In this document: positions 32,533 through 45,461 of the stretch, piece after piece
Numbering within the stretch: position 1 is the stretch's first letter
Layout of the letters: each line of letters starts with the position of its first letter
Origin: Zychaea mexicana
Lineage: Eukaryota > Mucoromycota > Mucoromycetes > Mucorales > Lichtheimiaceae
Direction of reading: 5' to 3'
Assembly (NCBI RefSeq): GCF_025766255.1
Contig: NW_026516700.1
Location: 186,001 to 250,000 of the forward strand
Length of the DNA stretch: 64,000 nucleotides
Made by a program: the position numbers and the translations under genes
Notes under the pieces: model-generated
Database searches by the model: none
What the model was told of the DNA's origin: nothing
What the model saw: the letters and a program-made list of their open reading frames with translations, nothing else

Positions 32533-33652
32533 AGTACTAATATGCGAATGTTTCTCTGAGCAATGTAATCGTCGGTGATACTGTGTTGAATCGTTTGTTG
32601 TCCCATACATTTATACAGTGGTTCCCCTAATATATCATTCTTCAAATTCATGGAAACCAGGGATTGTGAAAGTTAACGAAAGCTAGGTCAAACTGCCATG
32701 TACAGATTCTTTATCCAAACAGATCTTGATGTTACATGGATTAACCAACACTCAGGAAAATTGTCACTCTGACGGTCATGTACTTTATGTAGCCTATTGT
32801 CCGATACATATACCTGGCCGTATCGACATATTCTACACTACTTGATTCTGATGTTGAATCACATAATTCACATTGTACATTGCCTGCTGTCAAATACATT
32901 TACCGGGCCGAATTAACCTTTTCTTCATATACATTATAGATAAAGATACACCAAATGAAGAGACGATGGACGACCCTAACAAGGCTAGCGCAAAACTGTG
33001 AAAGAATTTCCACACCATTTCGGGAAGCCTTTCTGAGCATGCTCAAACGGTCGTAGGTTCGACCTCTCACTGCTGTCTGGTAAAAACGTCTTGCCTATGA
33101 AAAACAATCATCTCGCAGAATCCCCAGTGACAAATTGGATAGCCAACGCTTATGATAGATTTACCCATAGAAGCACACCGATGTGCCCTAGTTTTTCAAC
33201 CAGGTTTCAGATTGTGTGTTTAACGTAATTGTCAGTTTTGATATTGTACATATACTAATAAAAAAAGGCTTGTATTGTGGTAAAGTTATTCTTGGTAGTT
33301 AAAGGTTACAGAGTGAGAGAATCCCTTACAAACAGACTCATTGTTTCTCACACAATCTTGCAGTTGACATGCACTTGGAAGAGCTTTATCCGAAGGCTGG
33401 ATCATACACGGGCACTTGAATTAGTGTTACGGGCATGCGTCATAAAGTGAGCCGGAAGCGACGACAAAACAAGACAAGCCAAAGACAGAGGAGAGATGAA
33501 TCTAGGTCAAGGCAAGAAGAATATCGGAAGGTCAAGGAGACCAGATGATGAGAAAGGAACAAGGAACAAGTCGAGTGATTACATTTATATTTAAGAAGGT
33601 TGATAAGTTGGGTGATGATTGACGATAAAGATGTTGAGGGATTGAGCAGAGG
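32533..33652. other. Non-coding flank downstream of H2
   Basis: About 1.1 kb with no convincing gene; the matching interval in block D is 59306-60478. Block D carries about 60 extra bases just after the H2 stop. One GGTTCGACC-containing stretch (33055) recalls a tRNA B box but has no cloverleaf. Confidence 0.45.
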
Positions 33653-33955
33653 TCAACGAATAGTCATGACAGGAAGGGCCTCTATTGGGGTTAAAGCGAT
33701 GCAAGCGAAATTTGAAAATTGACCCACAAGTCGCTTCAATAGCGGACGTTGCCCATAAACTGTGCCATTCGCTGCGTAAAAAAAGTTTCTCAACGAATTG
33801 GATGCGGTGAATAAAGCCAGCAGTGGTATTCCAACTGTGTCGGGGGCCTTCGAGCTATCGCCGGGTTGACATCGTGCTTCTACTTTTCGAAGTAGGAGTG
33901 GGGAGCTGAAAGTTCTTTTAAGAATGATCAGTTTCTTTTCCCATTCGTTCCCCAC
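33653..33955 (-). CDS. Hypothetical 100-residue protein (block C copy)
   Basis: A single open frame (MGNEWEKKLIIL start) of 100 codons that stays open in block D (59003-59305) with a handful of substitutions. It has a basic N-terminal half and no recognised domain. Survival of the frame in both copies is mildly supportive, but the copies are recent. Confidence 0.35.
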   Translation of the reverse strand: MGNEWEKKLIILKRTFSSPLLLRKVEARCQPGDSSKAPDTVGIPLLALFTASNSLRNFFYAANGTVYGQRPLLKRLVGQFSNFACIALTPIEALPVMTIR

Positions 33956-33992
33956 TTTTTACACAAAAAAAAGAAAATGACAATAATATAGC

Positions 33993-34140
33993 ATCTGGAG
34001 CAAAGTCCAGCTTACTCGCTAAATTTTCCCTAATTATTTTTTTTTTCGGGCGAGTCTAACTTTTGCAAGCGGACCAGCTTTTGCTAGCGGACTCACATAT
34101 AATCTTAGCGAGTCTATCAGAGTCTGTCAACTTTGACAAA
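33993..34140. mobile_element. Degenerate MITE-like sequence with GCGAGTC/ACTCGCT motifs (block C)
   Basis: Starts GGAGCAAAGTCCAGCTTACT and contains several copies of the AGCGAGTC or ACTCGCT word in both orientations. A related sequence with GAGCATCCCCAGCGGACTCG ends at 58653, read on the minus strand. Paired ends could not be completed, so this is a fragment or a decayed element. Confidence 0.4.
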
Positions 34141-34768
34141 CCAATTGTCAGCAGTGCTAGCAACATCTACGTTTTGTGTGATTATTCTTAAAAGGCAAAG
34201 GGTTTTGTGCCATCAAAGAAGAGTCGGCTTGGGCTCACATGTATTAAAGAAAGCAGAATGGTTTAAGTGTGGTTGAAAATCGACTTCCCTATATGCCCCT
34301 AAGCACCAGTGAAAGATGCTCTCGCGACAATGTGCCGAATAAGGAAGCATGTCGATCCTGTTACACACAGTGCTTGTGATCCAAGAAAGAACGATGAGCA
34401 CATTAAAAGAGCAGGAGGATTTTCGTACGGGTTGTTTTTCTGATAAAAAAAATGACTGATGCCGCTGCCTTGTGGTGATGTAAAAGAACCTGTCTTTGAT
34501 CAATGGATTCATCACCGCAGCCCTGCGTAAGATTTACCTAAACAGACTGCTGCGGCGTTCGTGCGACTTCGTTACCATGGCAACCCGTTGCTGATAGCGT
34601 ACTCTTTTTAACCCTTCCGGTCCACCACGCGGTTTGTGTGTTATCTATTTATATCAGCTCGGTTTGCATGAAGCAATGATCCTTTCTTTCTTTCTTTCTT
34701 TTTCACACACGCCCTTTTTCCTTCTCTGTGTCGACACACACACACACAACACGAATAAGACAAGACCC

Positions 34769-36381
34769 ATGTCTAGCATCGAACCTTTTGAAATCCCGTC
34801 CATTCCACCTCAGCGTCTTGCTTCGCTCAAAGAAAAGCTACAGAACGTTGAGTATCCGAACGAGCTCGAAAAGAATGTCGGCTGGAAGTATGGTGCACCT
34901 CGACGAGCTGTTGAGCCTCTCGTTCAAGCCTGGCTCAACGACTACAACTGGGAAAAGGCGCGTGCCGAAATGAACAAGTGGCATCACTACCGCGCGGAAA
35001 TCCAAAGTTTACGGGTGCACTTTATCCATGAACGTTCGAGCAACCCTGATGCTGTTCCTCTCCTCATGCTGAACGGCTGGCCGTCAAGCTTTTACGAATA
35101 TCACAAGGTGATTGATTCTCTTCGAGACGGTGCTAATGGCGGTCAGGTAAGTAGAGAGAAAAAAAACACTCTTAAAAACGAAAAGCTGCGATGATACGAA
35201 TGAAAGACGCGCATACGCAGGCCTTCCATGTGGTGATTGCAAGCCATGCTGGATTTGGCTTTTCAGAAGCACCCAAACTTCCCGGCCACGGTGGCTCAAA
35301 GAGCGGTGAAATCTTTCACGAGCTCATGACATCAGTACTCGGTTACGATGAATACAGTAAATATGACCGTTTCGTTGGATGCAATACCAAGAGCATGTGC
35401 TGATAAATGTATACCTATATCTGTTCAAGTGGTTCACGGATCCGACTTTGGCACCATGGTCGGCAAATGGCTCGCTGTCAAGCATCCTCAGCAGTGCAAG
35501 GGATTCCACACGGCCACGTCCGGATGTATGCCACCCATCCCAACGCCCGGTTTTCTATGGTCCCACCCACTCAAGGTGGCAAAGTTTATGGCTAGCATCG
35601 CTCTCGGTATGGACACCGTCTATGGTCGTGGTTCTTCCAAAATCAAGGGCCGATCGTTTGTCGACGTTGAAAATGATCCTGAACTTGGTTACTGTGCCAT
35701 CCAGAGTACACGACCGTACACTTTAGCATATGGTTTGACTGACAGTCCAGTGGGCCTTTTGGGTAAATGCATCATAACCCCATCTATCATCAGTAATTGA
35801 TCATTTTTCCCACTAAATGACACAAAAAATACCTAGCTTGGCTACTCGAAAAGTACCACAATTGGTCATATCCGGAAAACAAAGATGACAGTGTCGTGTT
35901 GCCAGACACCATCACCACCGACGAGTTCCTCACTCAAGTCACTCTCTTCTGGCTGACAAATTCGATTTCCTCGTCGATCCGTTTCTACTATGAAACCTTC
36001 AATGATGCAGGAGTGAAGGCGGTGTTCCCGCTTTACGTCAACATCCCGAGTGCAGTGTCCTGCTTCCCTGCTGATCTAAGCAAGGTATTACTTGATAAAA
36101 GATGGTGCGATTGTCATGAAACAAACAAGCTGACAGCACGGTGACTGAATCTTACTATGTAGGTCCCTCGCGAATGGCTTGAAGCAAACTTCAATTTGCA
36201 GCAATACAACGAACTCGACATGGTATGTACATATATGCTTTTGCTTCACTATGGTATTCTCTTGCTCACTCTCTGCTATCTTTAGGGAGGTCATTTTCCG
36301 GCCTTGGAGTGTGGAGCTTTGCTGGTGGATGAGGTGCAACGATTTGGCAAATTTTTGAAGACGATGGAATACTTAAAGTAG
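34769..36381 (+). CDS. Microsomal-type epoxide hydrolase EH2 (intact copy)
   Basis: Six exons (34769-35146, 35221-35356, 35430-35762, 35837-36084, 36163-36222, 36286-36381) give 416 residues. An EHN domain is followed by the alpha/beta-hydrolase fold, with nucleophile Asp177 in HGSDFGT and His388 in GGHFPALE. It is a paralogue of EH1 with the same intron positions but clearly different sequence after the first 30 residues. The start begins MSSIEPFEIPSIPPQRL, lacking the Thr seen in EH1 and in the chimeric copy. The upstream frame from 34634 is a Ser/His-rich extension read from CTTT and CA repeats and is not expected to be coding. Same product as the frameshifted copy at 16151-17782, inverted. 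Probably the only working EH2 in the window. Confidence 0.9.
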
Positions 36382-36837
36382 CGATAGCAGCAGCAGTTTT
36401 GGCTGTCATGGTTCCCCTTCTCCTTAGCAGCAGTAGCAGTATTAACCTTTCTTTTTCTTACCTGGCTATCTTTACAAAGAAGAATAAAGTTGTTCATTTT
36501 TTTCGCGGTCTCTACTCACAAGTATTATTACTGCCTTATACACTGGGACTCCCACTATTGAGATACGTTCCTGAGAGCTCTTGAATAGATTGATACTAAC
36601 TGATCTTCTCGGGTGTAATGGTTAGACGTGTATTCAACGTCAAATGAAGGCTGACCATCGTTTTAGGCAACTTGTTTCTTTTCTGGTAAATAGGTTCAGC
36701 CCTGTCCCACCTGACAGCGGAATGACCGTCAATTCCGTCAGAGGAAACTTTCGTCCGTCTGTTTTCGCGCATACACGTACTACACACGCAAGCTTCTTTT
36801 TTCAAATGTATCTCTCACGTACGTTTCCACAAGAATC

Positions 36838-39361
36838 ATGGTAAAGCTAGCTTATTAAACGATTATTGCTGCTATCAAAGTGTAATACATTAAGTTAGCT
36901 TTTATCGCAAATTGTAATGTATAGTTCAATCCTTCTATTCCTCAAGAAGGTATTTCACCCTCTACTTTTCTTTCACACTTCTCGGATTTTATGCATGGTT
37001 TTAAAGTATTAGCACACTGTTACATCCAGCACGCGACTTTGTGGATTTCGTCAACAAGTCGCCATCGCCCTTCCACTGCACTCATGGAGCTGCTGAGCTG
37101 CTGAAACAGGTATACACACCTCTTTTGCAAATATGAATAGTACAACAGTCAGAAGTTGGTCCTTACGTACGGAGTCAGGGGTAAATGTAGGCAGGTTTCA
37201 CAGAGATCAAGGAACGTGACAACTGGAATGGTGCTATTGAACGCAATGGCAAATACTATTTTACTCGAAACGGCTCGTCGATCGTTGCTTTTGTTGTCGG
37301 TGGCAAATACGTTCCTGGTAACGGGTTTTCTATTGTGGGCGCGCATACTGATTCTCCTTGCTTAAAGGTAAATGATTACAAGAAAGAAGGGGAAGCTTCT
37401 TGTTGGATCGAAGTGTTTATTCATGTTCCATACTATTATGCACAATAGGTCAAACCTATCTCTAAAAAGGAAAAGAGTGGTTATCTGGAAGTCGGTGTCC
37501 AGCTTTACGGTGGTGGTATCAGGTAAGGGACATAAGAAAATAGTAAGCATTGCGACTCGGATACCTAACAAGTATGGGTTTATCGATCAGGCACGCATGG
37601 ATCGTGATTTGGGCGTTGCTGGATGCGTCATGGTCGAAGACAACAATGGCAAATACCGTCTAACAGTGGTTAAAGTGGACAGGTAGGTAAAAGGATGAAT
37701 TTTTTGAGTTAGTGTAATAGAGAAGGTACATTGTTTAATTAATGTACTTTGGGGTGCCTAGACCTCTTTTGCGTATTCCCACACTTGCAATCCACTTGGA
37801 TCGTAATGCCAACGACAGTGTAAGTATATTAATGTGCTGGCGAATTAGAAAATGGAAGTAAATTCTATTTAATGAAAATGAACACTCTTACTATCCGTAG
37901 TTCACGTTCAACAAGGAAATCCAGCTTGCACCAATTCTTGCTACTGCCACCAAAGCGTAAATGTCACCTCTTTCCCTTATATACAATAGATATACAGTAT
38001 CCTCATTCTTGTATACACATACTCAAAATTTACATATTCTCATCTGTTAGAGAGTTGAACAAGACTGAAAGTGACGAACATATTGAAGCAGAAGAAGGCC
38101 ACCACCCCTTGTTGATTCGTGTACTTGCCGACGAAATGGGCGCCAAACGTTAGTAGTATTATCTTTATATTGTGGTTAGAATAACTGTGTTATGGTTGAC
38201 CTATATGTCCTCTTACTGACATATGCTAACTCTAATAGCAAGCCAAATTCGCGATTTCGAATTGGTTCTGTATGATACTCAGCTTATAATAAACAGCTAG
38301 ACAGTAGAGCGAGAGAGAACAGTAATTGATGTTTTGCTAATCACTCTGGGTATGAACATACAGGGCTCAACAATTGGTGGCGTATGCAACGAGTTCATTT
38401 TCTCACCTCGTCTTGACAACCAAGAAATGAGCTACTGCGCTATCCGAGCATTGCTGCAATCCAAGAACATTGAGAACGATACCAACGTCCGTGTGACCGT
38501 TTGCTTTGACAATGAAGAAATTGGCAGCACCACCGCCCACGGTGCTGACTCGAATCTTTTGCCAACCACCTTGCAGCGCTTGGCCAACACTGAACTGTTA
38601 TCTGGCGAAAACGTATCGCCCACTGCCTTTGAAGAGGCCATGCACAAGAGTATCCTCATCAGTGCAGATATGGCACATGCCATTCATCCCAACTACCCCG
38701 AAAAACACGAAGAAAACCACCGACCAAACATGCACAAGGGTACTGTTATTAAGATCAACGCAAACCAGGTAACTATGCTCATAGAACTGTGAAAATGGCT
38801 CGCACAAGAGATGTCAGCAATACAATAGAGATATGCTACGACTGCAGTCACCAGTTTGGTTTCGAAAGAACTGGCAAAGAAGCATGTGATCCCAATTCAG
38901 GTAGGTTTTTGTCTTTGCGTTGGCTACTGTGGCCAAAGTGATACCAGGAGCTGATAAATATATTGGTTTAAAAGGAATTTGTTGTTCGTAATGATAGCCC
39001 TTGTGGCTCGACAATCGGCCCAATGCTTAGTGCAAAACTTGGACTTCGCACAGTTGGTAAGTCAGACAATCAATGGGTTGGATATACGTATCTGATATTG
39101 ACTATGCTTTTGCTGGTTGTCGCGGTTCGATAGATGTGGGTAACCCTCAACTCAGCATGCATTCGATCCGTGAAGTCGGTGGTACCGACGATGTCAAGCA
39201 CGGAATCGATCTGTTGCAGGTATTACCTTCTTTTTGTTTTGCTGGATGTTATCAAATAGATTTAAAGATCTCGGATTCAAGAGCTAATTCGTCGATAATA
39301 TTCCATCTAGGTCTTCTTTGAGGAATTTGCTGAATTGGAAGCTCGCATTGTTGTGGATTAA
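36838..39361 (+). pseudogene. Aspartyl aminopeptidase (M18), disrupted inverted copy
   Basis: The exon plan matches the intact copy: 36838-36840 (ATG alone), 36925-36949, 37030-37109, 37191-37367, 37449-37522, from 37591, and so on to the stop at 39359-39361. Two lesions are visible. After the acceptor at 37590 the sequence reads GCACGCATGGATCGT where the intact gene has GCACACATGGTTTGACCGT, a net loss of four bases that shifts the frame. Near 38279-38283 the splice donor GTAATT of the intact gene has become GCTTAT. A Trp in the conserved GGGIWH motif is also changed to Arg. The large exon carrying CFDNEEIGS and SADMAHA (38363-38767) is still open. A rescued isoform by alternative splicing cannot be excluded but no suitable sites were seen. 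Confidence 0.8.
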
Positions 39362-39623
39362 AGGTAGTATTATGATATGAATAACCGGTTCGGTGGTAGT
39401 GGGTAATAGAAATAACAATGTGAGTTTAAATAAGGAGCTCTATTCAATCCCTTCGTTCCTACACTCCCGTATCATTATAATTGAGCGAAATAACAAATCA
39501 CGATTTTTTGAAGATAAATTGGCAATAGTTAAGCTCATTGCGTACAATGATATGATATAATTTGGTCGATGCGTGCCATTGAACAGGTATACAAGCGAGT
39601 ATTATGATAGTTCACCATGCATA

Positions 39624-41331
39624 TCAGTTGATCCACTTTTTGGTTCTTAACAGTTTCCCAAAGCGCTGAAGATCATCCAATAGTAATTGATCTGTCTCCA
39701 AGGCCGGAAAGTGGCCTCCCTACAAAAAACACACGATCCAGTCGTTAGGATTCCGTATATGTATAATGAATGAAGTATAAGAAAAAGCACAAGTTGTTAC
39801 CACATCCGGTTCATTATACTGTTGTAAGTTTACACTCGTTTCCACCCAGTCTCTGGGAAACTGTGTTTTAGCACATGAAAAGAATTGACCCATTAGCACA
39901 AAGATCGTGGTGCATTTGGGAATGATTTAATACTAATAGCTATATGTACCTTTGCAAGCTCAGCAAGAAATTGGATGATCGCAGTAGGGATATTGACGCG
40001 ACCCATGCATGTTGACATGGTCTCATCCTCGTGGAAGGCCTCATAGTATACACGTATGGATGAAGACATGGAATTTGTAAGCCAATAAATGGTCACCATC
40101 GTCAAGAATTCATCAACAAAAATGGTATCTGGTAACGACTCGATGTCATGTATACCGCCATGATCAGTCCAATTATGAAACTTTTCAAGCATCCATGCTG
40201 TTAGCAAAATGACTTAGGGGTGACAAGTTAGAATATGCAGTTTTACAACATTAACCAACAGCGGTAGTATAATACAGATTTTAACATACCCAAGAGACCT
40301 ACAGGGCTATCAGCTAGGCCATACGCTAATGAATAAGGACGGGTGCCATGGATAGCACGGTAACCTGATTCAGGATCGCTTTGCACACCGGCAAATGCCA
40401 GTTCTTCAGCTTCAAACCCATTGCCATATACGGCTTCGATGCCCAATATTATGCTTGCATAATACTTGATTACGTGAAGCGGGTGCGTCCATAAAAGCGA
40501 TAGCGTGTTTGTTGGTGAGGATGGTAAACAAAGCGGCATAACGCTATGGAATTCCTTGCAGCGGTCCGAGCAGTTTCTAGCCATCCAGTTGCCAATGTTA
40601 GATCCCCAGTCAGACCCCGACAGCACTTTTACAGTATGAAGTTAGTGTGCGAATTAGATGGGATGACGGTATGTAGAGAATACATCAATGATAATAATAC
40701 AAAGGACATTACTATATTGAGTATAGCCAAGGGTGGCCATCAGTTCATCCATCATCTCGCCATTCTTTGCGACACCATAGCCTGGTACCTTGGATGCTTC
40801 TGAGAAACCATAACCCGGTAAGCTTGAATAACGACATGAAAAGCCTATTTATCGCACTGTAAATGGTTATGATATGATGGATGTTTAGGTTTTGGCTTTC
40901 TTTTTTTTCTGTGTAGTTCTGCTCCTTGTGGATGTCTATACGTGTATTACCTGACCACCGTTAGCACCGTTTCGAAGCGACTCGACTATTTTGTGATATT
41001 CATAAAACGTTGATGGCCAGCCATTCATTAAAAGAAGAGGGATAGCATCCGGCACGGTAGAGGGCTCGTGAATGAAATGAACGTGCAAACCTTGAATCAT
41101 AGCATCATAATGGTGCCAACTATTCATTTCGGCACGCGCCTTCTCCCAGTCATAGTCATTGAGCCATGCTTTCACAAGTGGTTCGACAGCCCATCGTGGC
41201 GCACCATACTCCCATCCAACATCCTTCTCCAGCTCGTTGGGATACTCGGCTTTCTGGAGTTTCTGTCTGAGCAAAGCGAGTCTTTCAGCGGGTATTGATG
41301 GGATCTCAAAGGGTTCGATTGTTGACGACAT
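39624..41331 (-). pseudogene. Epoxide hydrolase EH1, frameshifted inverted copy
   Basis: Exons correspond to 40951-41331, 40713-40844, 40290-40625, 39950-40197, 39801-39860 and 39624-39719. Exon 2 is 132 rather than 133 nt because one base is missing near 40826 (TTATTCAAGC against TTATTCCAAGC in the intact gene at 11202-12911). This shifts the frame before the nucleophile. The downstream motifs GSDWGS and GGHFPALE remain. The first exon differs from the intact EH1 by several residues. The upstream flank is repeat copy B. Confidence 0.85.
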
Positions 41332-41399
41332 TCGATCAGTTTTTGTTTGTTGAGAAAAGAAAAGAAGAGAAGAAAAACGCTTTTTCGTGCAGGATTTTC

Positions 41400-41434
<35 letters not shown>

Positions 41435-41436
41435 GC
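41400..41436. repeat. (TTG)n tract in the EH1 5' flank
   Basis: About twelve TTG units upstream of the EH1 pseudogene; the same site in copy A (17838-17850) has only four. It lies in the presumed 5' untranslated or promoter region. Confidence 0.8.
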
Positions 41437-42186
41437 TGCGGATTATATTCTTACCCTCAACCTATACAAACAATGAGCTATTTTAAACTTCTGTCGCAGT
41501 TACATCGCCGGTGAGTTTTTCTTTTTTTTTTCTTTTTGAATTGGCTATGTTGAAGAATTATCGACTATACGCTGCCCATGTGTAAAATTACGGTCAGCGA
41601 AAGCAACTACATAAAACAGTCCAGGATTTCCTTCAGAAGCCTGTACTACAAAAGACATATGTACATAGAAAGAACCTATATTCAATATGCCTTTACCAAT
41701 CCCAGCTAACCACTATTGAATAAAACCTTTTACTCGGATGATTCACCTTACGTGAACAGGACAATAAACCTATCAAGTATCAACAGGTACATCGGCCATT
41801 ACATCAGCTAACGCCGGTTTCAAAGATGTGCCCGATTAACATAGCGACTTCAATAGAAGTTCTGATACGTCTGTCTATCACATAGTTTATCCACTAGTAT
41901 TAGGATGAATTGATATCGTCGTCGCGCAAGAAAGTGTTGCTACCTTTAAACAAAACCGTTTGCAAGTAAGTATATAATTTTAGCTAGGAAAAAACAACAT
42001 TAAGACAACTCCTCTGACCAGTGTTTCTCATTGCATTTCTCTATAATGCAGTGATGTTCTTAGCTCGAAGCGAGGATGCCTTCGAAAAAGACAAGCAACG
42101 TAAATTACATCTTCATAAAATGCATACTAAGGGTATAAGGAGTAATGCATGTACGTTTATTTACACTGTTTATCATAGATCTGTAC

Positions 42187-42486
42187 ATGACGGACAGCAT
42201 CGAGAAGGAGGAGCAACAGAAGGATTACGAATATCAAGCAATCGAAGAGCCGGACGTTGACTTAGACGTGGATGTGGCGGTAAAAAAAACGACGTCAGAG
42301 CGTCATGGTAACAGAAAGAAATTTCTCCACGATGTACAAGAGAGCAGTGACGATGACAAACCTTTGAGAAAAGAAGAGCCGTGTAGTAAAGGTGTAGTAG
42401 TGATAAGGTTTAGTGTGGAAGTTCGCAAAAGAATAAAACGTAGTTCATGTGAGAAGGTCTTTGTGAGTTATAAGCGATGCGCTTAA
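42187..42486 (+). CDS. Hypothetical small acidic/basic protein (copy B)
   Basis: Same 99-residue frame as at 18602-18901, with QQKD in place of QQKG. No domain recognised, and the same doubts apply. Confidence 0.35.
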   Translation: MTDSIEKEEQQKDYEYQAIEEPDVDLDVDVAVKKTTSERHGNRKKFLHDVQESSDDDKPLRKEEPCSKGVVVIRFSVEVRKRIKRSSCEKVFVSYKRCA

Positions 42487-43912
42487 TAATATGGGTCGAT
42501 TTGGGTTACTTCTGGTTTTTTGCTAGTAATGAAGGCACGTGAATATCAGTAGATCCTTGTGAAAGCTGTTTTTAGTGAATCTGGGCGAAATTGCTAAACA
42601 CTTACCGTGGTGATACTCTACAAGTACTGGCTTAGCAGCGTCGATAATGTTCAAGCGGAACGGGAAGCATGCGAGATCCATCCTAGCACTACTGGTGTAT
42701 TCAATTTTGATTCAAACGTGGCAAGGTCTCTTGGCGTTGTCACACTATGATACTTGGCTTTTTTCTAACCAAATCTACGCATGACAGCCTATGATCTTTA
42801 CAAAAATGGCGTCACTACTATTGTGCTCAATGTAAGTTTCTATATTTTATCTATGCCATATCCATCTTTTTGCAGTATCATAACCCCATGAAAAACTGCT
42901 ACTGCAAGAAACGGGTCTACTGTAATTACTACTTAATGCTATGACGAGAAAGAGGTAGAAATAAGAACATGGACCAACAAAGGAACGATTCTTTGGATGG
43001 ATCAGAATAGTAACTATGACATTAAGTACTTTATTTAAAGATTATGATATAAGAGATGCTAACTATGGATGGATGATCATATTTAAAGTTGTTTACATGT
43101 TCGTGGTATTTGATGATGGAAATTGTCAGTTGCAATGCACCATGCAGAAACGCTTTCTGTGGAATTTGTCCATGATTGTATCCATGAAGGGTGTACCATT
43201 TGTATCTCAATGATTTTGTTCCCAGAAATCTGCGTCAACAAGCGTTGTGATCTCCAGCGTATGGTAAATGTCATAGAAACGGCTGATATTTTCTGTAAAT
43301 TTGGAAATTTCCTTAATGCATGTAGGCAGCTCAAACGAGTGTAGTTCTGCCATCGTGTACGTGCCGTCAGCGATTAGTGTCGAGCTATAGAATGTAATAA
43401 CAGGCCCTACATTACATAAATAAAGAGATTTGATGAATAATGAGCTAAAAGCGTGCGTTATATCTTGCTCAGCAATTTCACCCTTACACTTAACCAACTG
43501 CTTGAAAGGTTACTATTAATTTGGCTCGCGAAAAATCAATCGCGTCCTTGGCAAAACGTGACAATCTCATAAGGTCGATAGCACTAAGACGGTCCATGGC
43601 TGTATCGGGTTTAACTTCGCCAAACAAGCATGAATGACAAAATGCCAGTGAATTGATATCGCTTGGTATTGAATCTGGGTGCACAATCCTTTTTGTTCGA
43701 CATGGTCGTTCATCGGCATTGCGGGATGTGCAGTACCAAATTGGCTATAAATTTACAATAGTTTTTGATATATCTAATAAATTGCTTGCTGCTATATTAA
43801 ATTATATCATCCATTTTGATATTTTATCAATTTTATGACATCATGTGACCAAAATCATGTATTCAATGATTATAAAAATTGAAAATCCATAATATAAACA
43901 AAGAACGACCCA

Positions 43913-45422
43913 ATGGATACAACAAACTATACACCACTGATTACAAATGAAGTAAACTCAATTATTGCAAATTATTAGCAATTCCTAGAATGGAATTGGC
44001 CTACTGTATATAATAAATATAAACATAGAACTGATTTGAAACATATTAAATTCATAGAAAAAATCAAGGATGAATTGTTACGTAAATTAGGTTATGTTGC
44101 TGTATTTTATTTTCTAGTAGTTTTATATACAAACAAGGAATATCCCGGACCCTACTTTGAAATTAAAAAAGGATTGTTTTTATTATATCATTTAGTCTCT
44201 AGAGTATATGGTGAAGAATTTGAAAAATACTTACTACATAGCACATTTTATACATTTTATAAAAAGTTTTGGATGGATGAGGACAACTACAAACGAATCA
44301 ACAAAATAGTAAATGATTCAATGAATAACATGTTTTCATCTATCAAATTACGTATTCTATCTACTAGAAAGCATAATCCCGACTTATTTAAATATGTAAC
44401 ACTTGTATTGGATGGTCATGATTCAAGAATTAACTATGTAGATACTGAAATTGACCACTTTCAAAGAATGTATTCTTATAAATTTAAGAAGAATGGAATA
44501 CGTACCCAATTTGTTAGTGATATGAATGATATGATTATTTATACTTCTAAAAGTGACTTTTGTTCTGATAGCTCAGATGGTAGCATGTTTTTAAACATGA
44601 AATTATTTAAATATATGCATGAGAATGACATAATGGCAGTTGATGGTGGATATACTTTGCTTATCACATAATTTACAGAGCTTGCTAATGAAAAAGGATA
44701 TAACTTTAGTCATGATAATTTTGTATACCCTATATGTAAAAATGTAAATGAGCCCTTAACGATTACTGAGGATCATTTTAATAAGACATTTGGAAGTTTT
44801 AGGACAAAAGTTGAGAATCAATTTTCAGAAATTGGGAATAAATTCTGCCGATTCAATAATAACAAGTCAGTTGTTAAAATGGATAACATAAAATACTATA
44901 ATCTGCAATTTCGTGTAGCTTGTTTATTAAAAAATATTACAAAATTTGTAGAAATGTTCAATATTCCTATTTTACCACACCATAAACTATGGCACAGTAA
45001 TGATTTTAATTTTCCAGTAGAGCATAAACTAATTGATATAGTGGTCAGCAATGATAAACAAAATAAAGATAAACTGGATAAAATGATCAGATTGCAAAAT
45101 GACCTACTTAATATGGCTATATCAAATGAAGAAATGATTGTTGATAATGAATCTGATAATAATGTAAATCAGAGTAATAGTGATAATGATGATGTTCCAA
45201 GATTTAATGAGCATCGTAAAAAAAGAAAGCGAAATAAAGGGAAACAACAAGCAATGGCATAATATGAAATAGAAGAGATTATTAGGCATAAAACTGAAAA
45301 TGGTACATATTTGTTTGAGGTAAAATGGGTTGGATATAGTGCTGATGATAACAGTTGGTAAATTTAATCAAAAGGATTTATTGAAGGAATATATCAATAA
45401 GCATAATCTTGATATATTATAA
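43913..45422 (+). pseudogene. DDE-superfamily transposase with chromodomain (copy B)
   Basis: Same gene as 20328-21847. Copy B keeps the AVDGGYT form of the second acidic motif and a continuous frame from 44879 to 45262 (DNIKYYNLQFRV to the Lys/Arg tract), where copy A has a one-base loss. Shared stops remain: TAG near the start, TAA after LLIT, and TAA before the chromodomain. The chromodomain has an 11-bp deletion (after AGTTGG at 45359) that copy A lacks. Both copies are therefore dead but carry different later lesions. Confidence 0.75.
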
Positions 45423-45461
45423 AATTGCATACTCTACTATTTATAATATTTTCTTCAACTA

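Larger units (their letters stand above)
29768..34303. repeat. Inverted repeat block C (esterase pair)
   Basis: This 4.5-kb block matches the reverse complement of 58654-63245 (block D). It contains two complete esterase genes, a conserved 100-codon open frame and transposon-end-like sequence. The left edge is four bases before an esterase start codon, where copy A sequence begins. The right edge is CCCCTAAG, after which the two copies diverge. Confidence 0.9.

Noticed and set aside
34634..34768. N-terminal extension of EH2 (MCVIYLYQLG start)
   Set aside because: It reads CTTT and CA repeats into Phe/Ser/His-rich sequence; the ATG at 34769 aligns with the starts of the other epoxide hydrolase copies.
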